Assembly: GCA_045837725.1 (NCBI GenBank)
Contig: JBEWZL010000200.1
Span: 186,001-250,000 of the forward strand
From: Vermamoeba vermiformis
Lineage: Eukaryota; Tubulinea; Echinamoebida
DNA: 64,000 nucleotides
Direction of reading: 5' to 3'
The notes below the pieces were generated by a model. That model saw only the letters and a program-made list of their open reading frames with translations. It searched no databases and was not told the DNA's origin. The translations under genes were made by a program, and so were the position numbers. This document shows positions 59,971-64,000 of the stretch, one piece after another. Positions within the stretch are counted from its first letter, which is position 1. Every line of letters starts with the position of its first letter.

Positions 59971-62001
59971 ATGACCACCGTTTATCATGCCTCGTTGGCA
60001 TTACCGACTGATCTTGTATTTATTTCAGCGTTAACTTCGTCATATTTGATGGACGAAGATGGATTCATTCGAACAGTCAAGTTCTACGAGATCGCTTGGA
60101 AAACAATATTTGAGCGCTCTTCAACGCCCATGTTAATTATACCATTCGAAAATAATTTATTTATCGTTACGAAGGTAAGATCTGATCCCTGCTGCGAACT
60201 GCCCGCATTAAATTATTAATAATTCGCAGAAAAAATTCGTTTCGAGCGTACGAAAGGAGTTTAGAGAGAAATATCCTGACATTAAATTGGACACTATCGA
60301 GGAGGACGGAATTCCACGAGGGTAAGAATTCTTTTTTCAAGTCACTGCGTTCTGATCCGGTACGTTCATAGACTTTTGGAACAAACGATCAAAGTCATCG
60401 TTCTGCGAGTGCTATCAGACAAAGGCTGGATGAAAGTGAAGGACGACAGCTTCATTTATGCACCTCTAGCCCCTGACGAGCGAAAGAAATCGCCAGTGCG
60501 ACCATTGGTGACTTTGGTACGTCGAATTCTTGCTAATACGAAGCACAATTAATAACATCCGACCATAGAGATTCACACTGCATGGCGAGAATGAGGCCTA
60601 TTTTACCATTGAGACTTCAGCTGCCAAGTTCACCTCGTTGACACTTGACACGTTGTTGCCAGAGTACGAGAACGACGGCACTGAGCACGAGCACGAGGAC
60701 TTGAAGAAACGATTCAGTGAAGGAGAGCGAATTGTGAACAAAGACTTGGATGTCAGCAACTGCTTAGTGTTGCCTGCGTTGAATATGGCCACAATCTCGT
60801 TCATTCAAAAAGAACCTCCTACAGTGGGTGGAATTACGGCTGAAGTGTTTAAAAATTATTGGCGGTTCATGGTACGCGATTCATAACAATTAAATGCGAA
60901 GCAGATGACTAATCAACCTGGCTTAGTACGGCTACAAATTGACCGACAAGCTCTTAGAGCAAGGCTGGGCCTCAGTAGCGCTGTTCACTTTCATGTCGTA
61001 TCCAGTGTGTTGTTTGACATCCACTTCGGGGCTGATTGAACTCAAGGGCCGCGCTCGATCGGTCAAATCAAAGATCGTCAAACACTTTTTGCACGACTTG
61101 TCAAATGTCACACTGCCTCTTCACGAGAACGGCGAGCCAGTACGTATTATTACCATGTAAATAAGGCTCGCTTATTAACTTTGGATAGTTTTTCTCATTT
61201 AAAAAGATGGACAAGCAGCCGATGACATTTGAAACCGGCTTCGTTAGTGTTGCCAAACTGATCGCGCAGCCCGAACACCCCAATTTAACGCCACAAGACG
61301 ACACCGAGAAGAAATCGAAGCAAAAGAAGCCATTCGATCCTCAAGACATTGACGCAGTTCTTGCCGGACTTAATCCAGCGAGTGAAGTAACGGACGAAGC
61401 ACCCATCAGAAAAAAGAGACACGTAGCAACCGTACCAACGACTCCTGCTGTGCCCAAAACACCACCTAAGCCGAGTGTTCCCAAACCTCCTGGCCGCACA
61501 CTGGGCTTGAAAGTCCGTCAAGTAGAACCTGTCGCACAACAGACTTCCAAACCACTGCCCACCACTGGCCGATCATTAGGTGTGAAGAGAAAACAAGTCT
61601 CAGACGGACCTTTATATCAAAAAGAGCCGCTGACTAAAAAGAGAAAAACGCAAACAAAAGAAACAGACGAGGCTGAGGTCGTGAGCGCCAGTAACAACAA
61701 TATCACCAGTGCGTCAGAAGAGGTGCCTGACACATCGGTGAGCGAGGAACAATCGCACGAGATATCAACTTCTGAAGATGCAAACGGCGAGTTCAAAGTA
61801 CCCGGAGAGCCAGCAAAGAAGCGTGAGGCTGTCGATGCGAGCACCATTGATGTCGCCGCGCTGTTGAGTACCAACACAGTGGACTCGCTGTCCATTCCGC
61901 AACTGAAAGCGGTGTTGAAGAGTGTCAAGTTGCCTGTCAGCGGCAAGAAACAAGACCTCGTTGAGCGCGTGAAGAACAACAGCGCTCTGTTCTGTAAATA
62001 A
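59971..62001 (+). CDS. C18orf63-like protein (DUF4708) with C-terminal SAP domain
   Basis: Six exons: 59971-60174, 60230-60321, 60372-60516, 60569-60871, 60927-61139 and 61207-62001. The first 380 residues align by eye with vertebrate C18orf63: ASLALPTDLVFISALTSSYL, NCLVLPALNMATISFI, then VFKNYWRFMYGYKLTDK and the YPVCCLTST segment. The last exon is a long disordered, Lys/Pro/Ser-rich stretch (VPKTPPKPSVPKPPGRTLGL, repeated GRSLGVKRK) ending in a SAP helix pair (LSIPQLKAVLKSVKLPVSGK), a motif that binds AT-rich chromatin DNA. This points to a nuclear role. The domain itself has no known biochemical activity. Confidence 0.75.
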
Positions 62002-62057
62002 TGTCGTCATATTGTAAATAGTGTAAATACTTTTATTGTTGTTATTCAATGTACAAT

Positions 62058-62193
62058 TCACTTGTTCTTTTCAGGTGAGGACAGTGGTGGCAGCACAAAC
62101 ATGTCACCGCTCTTGCGTCGCGACGCCTCAAACTCTCTGACACTCTTGCGCACTGAGTCGTCGATCGAGTACTTCAATTGATGCACTATGTAG
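62058..62193 (-). CDS. 3'-terminal exon of an unidentified minus-strand gene (partial)
   Basis: An exon with a good acceptor (CATTCAG before 62193) and an open frame YIVHQLKYSIDDSVRKSVRE, continuing FEASRRKSGDMFVLPPLSS to a stop at 62058. A matching donor (GTACGT, phase 2) lies at about 62282, just past the stop of the next minus-strand ORF, and would continue a frame KRKALVRK. No start codon for that frame is found before it runs into the opposing ORF, so the gene is incomplete as I can read it. Function unknown. Confidence 0.4.
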
Positions 62194-62290
62194 CTGAATG
62201 CAAATATTGGGCTTGCTCAAATCTAAGTGATGCATCGTAAGTAATTTGAATGTCGAGAAAACTCGTGTTTTTTTACGTACCATTTCCGGA

Positions 62291-62983
62291 CTAGAGCTTT
62301 TCTTTTAGCTTGTCCAACTTGGCCCTCCACACTTCCGAATAAAAAGCAACATGTTTCTCTTGTTGCGAGTCCGATCGGCTTGAGTCAGCTTCATCAACCT
62401 CCATAAACGCATCACAGTTGTCCTTCCCTTCTTCAGGTGATGGGGGACAAGAAAATGCATCGTCGCTTGAATCATCGAGGTCCATCTCTAAATTTTGGTT
62501 TGCAGTTTTTCTACTTTGGATGTCAGCAAGTATTTGCGAAATGAGAGAGACAAGAGTATAATCCGTAGTGCCGTCCAGTTGAGGTAATTGATTGAGTGGT
62601 GTGTTGAGGACTTGTTTCAGATCGGCTGTGCAAAATAAGCTGAGCTCTTTCAGCTTCGGATCCCCAGAGATTGAAATGGTACTAATGTCTAAAACATCGT
62701 TCAGGTAGGCAAAGTTGTCGTAATTTGTCCTCAATCGACGGCTAATCACCGCGGCTCGAGCTTTCTCGGTTTTGACGTGAGTGGGATTACGCGTGCCTCC
62801 CCAAATGTACTTTTTTTGGAACTCCTTTGGCGTAAGCCTATTCATGTCGTTCTTAATTTTGTTATATTTTTGGTACTCGGAAGAATCTGCATCTCGCTCG
62901 TCCGTTGGAGGGATTTGGATGTCGGCAAATTTGTCTGTCGTTCCGAGCCTAATGACAAATTGCTTGTATTTTTGCTGGCTCAT
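62291..62983 (-). CDS. Hypothetical single-exon protein
   Basis: About 230 residues from MSQQKYKQFVIRLGTTDKF. It contains a basic middle (GGTRNPTHVKTEKARAAVIS) and an acidic Ser/Asp tail (LEMDLDDSSDDAFSCPPSP). The open frame continues upstream to about 63091 but without ATG. No intron and no recognised domain. Its AT-richer codons and lack of introns differ from most neighbours. Confidence 0.45.
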   Translation of the reverse strand: MSQQKYKQFVIRLGTTDKFADIQIPPTDERDADSSEYQKYNKIKNDMNRLTPKEFQKKYIWGGTRNPTHVKTEKARAAVISRRLRTNYDNFAYLNDVLDISTISISGDPKLKELSLFCTADLKQVLNTPLNQLPQLDGTTDYTLVSLISQILADIQSRKTANQNLEMDLDDSSDDAFSCPPSPEEGKDNCDAFMEVDEADSSRSDSQQEKHVAFYSEVWRAKLDKLKEKL

Positions 62984-63209
62984 ATCCAAATATCTTTGCC
63001 TTGAAGAGTAGCACGTCCTCGATTTATTTATCTTGCTTCCATTAATTTTGAGAACAACTTTTCTTCTTCCTTTTAACAAACCGTTAAACAAATTTAATCA
63101 TGCAATGTTACTTACTGTGCTTTGTGTTATCCATCCCGGGTTTGGGTGTCATTTATCGGTCGTGTCACAGATGAATTTTTGACACAAACGAAAGAGCACC
63201 GCACAACAA

Positions 63210-63821
63210 ATGGAAAGTGTAAGTATTTAATTTTAACTTACTAAATAAACAATTTTTTGGTTAAACCTTGTTATCTAGAGTTTTAGTGTCAAGGTATTGT
63301 CCGGTCCGGATATAGATGTCATACAATACTGCCACGACTATCTTGATATTTTGGGCAATTTAAACGATAGAAAAAATTTAATAATTCAAGAGGAACAAGA
63401 GTTCATAAACTCCGAGCAAAAAAGAACTAAATTCAGCGATCCATTCTTGGCTTTCAAGCAAGCCAGTGTTACACTAAAGTGGAATGAAGTTATTGAGCAG
63501 TTCAAGCAGCTTTTAATAAGCACGGAAGAACTTACGGAAACCAAAAGAGCTGCTCAATTACGAGAATATCTTTTCAACAAAGCTGCGAACAACGAACCAA
63601 CTGACGCTAAAATTGTTCTGGATGGATTAGTTGCATTTTATTCCTCAACAAGAGGGAATTTACTAAAAATGCAGGATTATTTTGATAGTCACGCATGCTG
63701 TTATGGTGCTTTGATGTTGATTCCTGGCAACAAAGCAGCCTGCGACTACATTGTAAAGCCAGAACGAGTTGATCAAGTCCTCGGAGGACTCGTGGCACGG
63801 ACAACCTCATTTGCGAAGTGA
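63210..63821 (+). CDS. Hypothetical protein (about 180 aa)
   Basis: Exons 63210-63218 (MES) and 63279-63821. The product is mostly helical: VIQYCHDYLDILGNLNDRKN, TLKWNEVIEQFKQLLIST, LREYLFNKAANNEPTDAK, VLGGLVARTTSFAK. It lies divergently from the previous ORF. No signal peptide, membrane helix or recognised motif. Confidence 0.45.
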
Positions 63822-63870
63822 CGACTCCCGAGTAGGCTTGTGCCCATATTGTCTAGAGTCACTGTTAAAG

Positions 63871-64000
63871 ATGCGAATTGGCTCTTACAAAGCATTTATA
63901 TCGAAGATTAGAAACACATTGGCCAACAACAAAAACTCTCCATACGCCAAGGCAGCAGAAGAAAAAGAAAAGAAACTGACAGAGGAATTAAACTATCTAC
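63871..64000 (+). CDS. Start of an unidentified gene, runs off the window
   Basis: An open frame from ATG 63871 (MRIGSYKAFISKIRNTLANN) continues to the window end with a Lys/Glu-rich helix (AAEEKEKKLTEELNYL). Begins 49 bp after the preceding stop. It may be an internal exon of a larger gene. Too short to classify. Confidence 0.3.
   Translation, partial: MRIGSYKAFISKIRNTLANNKNSPYAKAAEEKEKKLTEELNYL

Noticed and set aside
1-64000. tRNA genes, CRISPR arrays, DNA transposons, LINEs, LTR or other virus-like elements
   Set aside because: No tRNA T-loop or box B context that folds, no regular spaced repeats, no transposase, reverse transcriptase, integrase or capsid-like reading frame was recognised. 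The RNA-dependent RNA polymerase is of the cellular RDR type (DLDGD), not viral.

Overview
This is eukaryotic nuclear DNA, gene-dense and intron-rich. There are about 32 protein-coding genes or gene fragments in 64 kb on both strands, most split by introns of 40-100 nt (a few are 250-360 nt). Almost all introns are GT-AG, usually with a CTAAC/CTAAT-like branch site just upstream of the acceptor. I also see GC-AG introns and one clear minor-spliceosome (U12) AT-AC intron. The gene set (TKL receptor-like kinase, twinfilin, RNA-dependent RNA polymerase, acyloxyacyl hydrolase, sedolisin, Zn2Cys6 factor, DUF4708 protein, STAND/NACHT-WD40 protein) fits a free-living amoeba, most likely a non-dictyostelid amoebozoan such as a protosteloid amoeba. 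That assignment is inference from gene content and gene style.

Layout. 0-12 kb: 3' part of a transmembrane TKL kinase, a CDC123-like ATP-grasp protein, a peroxisomal copper amine oxidase, a kelch-like secreted/GPI-type protein, and three small minus-strand genes, including a 51-residue Cys-rich protein. 12.6-25.4 kb: all plus strand, with a mitochondrial-type PPR-like protein, a YukJ-like DUF2278 protein, a sedolisin protease, a FAD-dependent DAO-type oxidoreductase, an AT-hook nuclear protein and a long LRR protein with an F-box-like tail. 25.5-32.2 kb: a polytopic membrane protein diverges from an RNA-dependent RNA polymerase gene, and one intron of the polymerase gene contains a complete 5S rRNA gene. 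32.2-39.6 kb: minus strand, with a membrane-anchored GST-like protein, a small unknown, and a 7-exon BRCT-DUF4062-NACHT-WD40 protein. 40.2-50.8 kb: twinfilin (with the U12 intron), a Zn2Cys6 regulator, a three-domain DcrB/DUF1795-like protein, a rhodanese-like plus dual-specificity phosphatase, a small membrane protein and an LPCAT-type acyltransferase. 50.9-62 kb: acyloxyacyl hydrolase, an unknown gene, PIG-O, nucleolin-like and a C18orf63/DUF4708-SAP protein. 62-64 kb: several orphan ORFs and a stranded 3' exon that I could not identify.

How the genes may work together. AOAH and the LPCAT-like acyltransferase share a divergent promoter of about 120 bp and carry out opposite lipid steps (deacylation and reacylation). 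PIG-O nearby uses phosphatidylethanolamine for GPI anchors. The RNA-dependent RNA polymerase implies RNA silencing, and the NACHT-WD40, LRR and AOAH genes are the kind of equipment a bacterivorous amoeba would use to sense or handle microbes.

The most unusual signals are the nested 5S gene, the AT-AC intron, a perfect 12-bp palindrome (TGACACGTGTCA) that recurs seven times, mostly inside introns, and the BRCT-STAND fusion. I found no convincing virus-like element, transposon, CRISPR array or tRNA gene.
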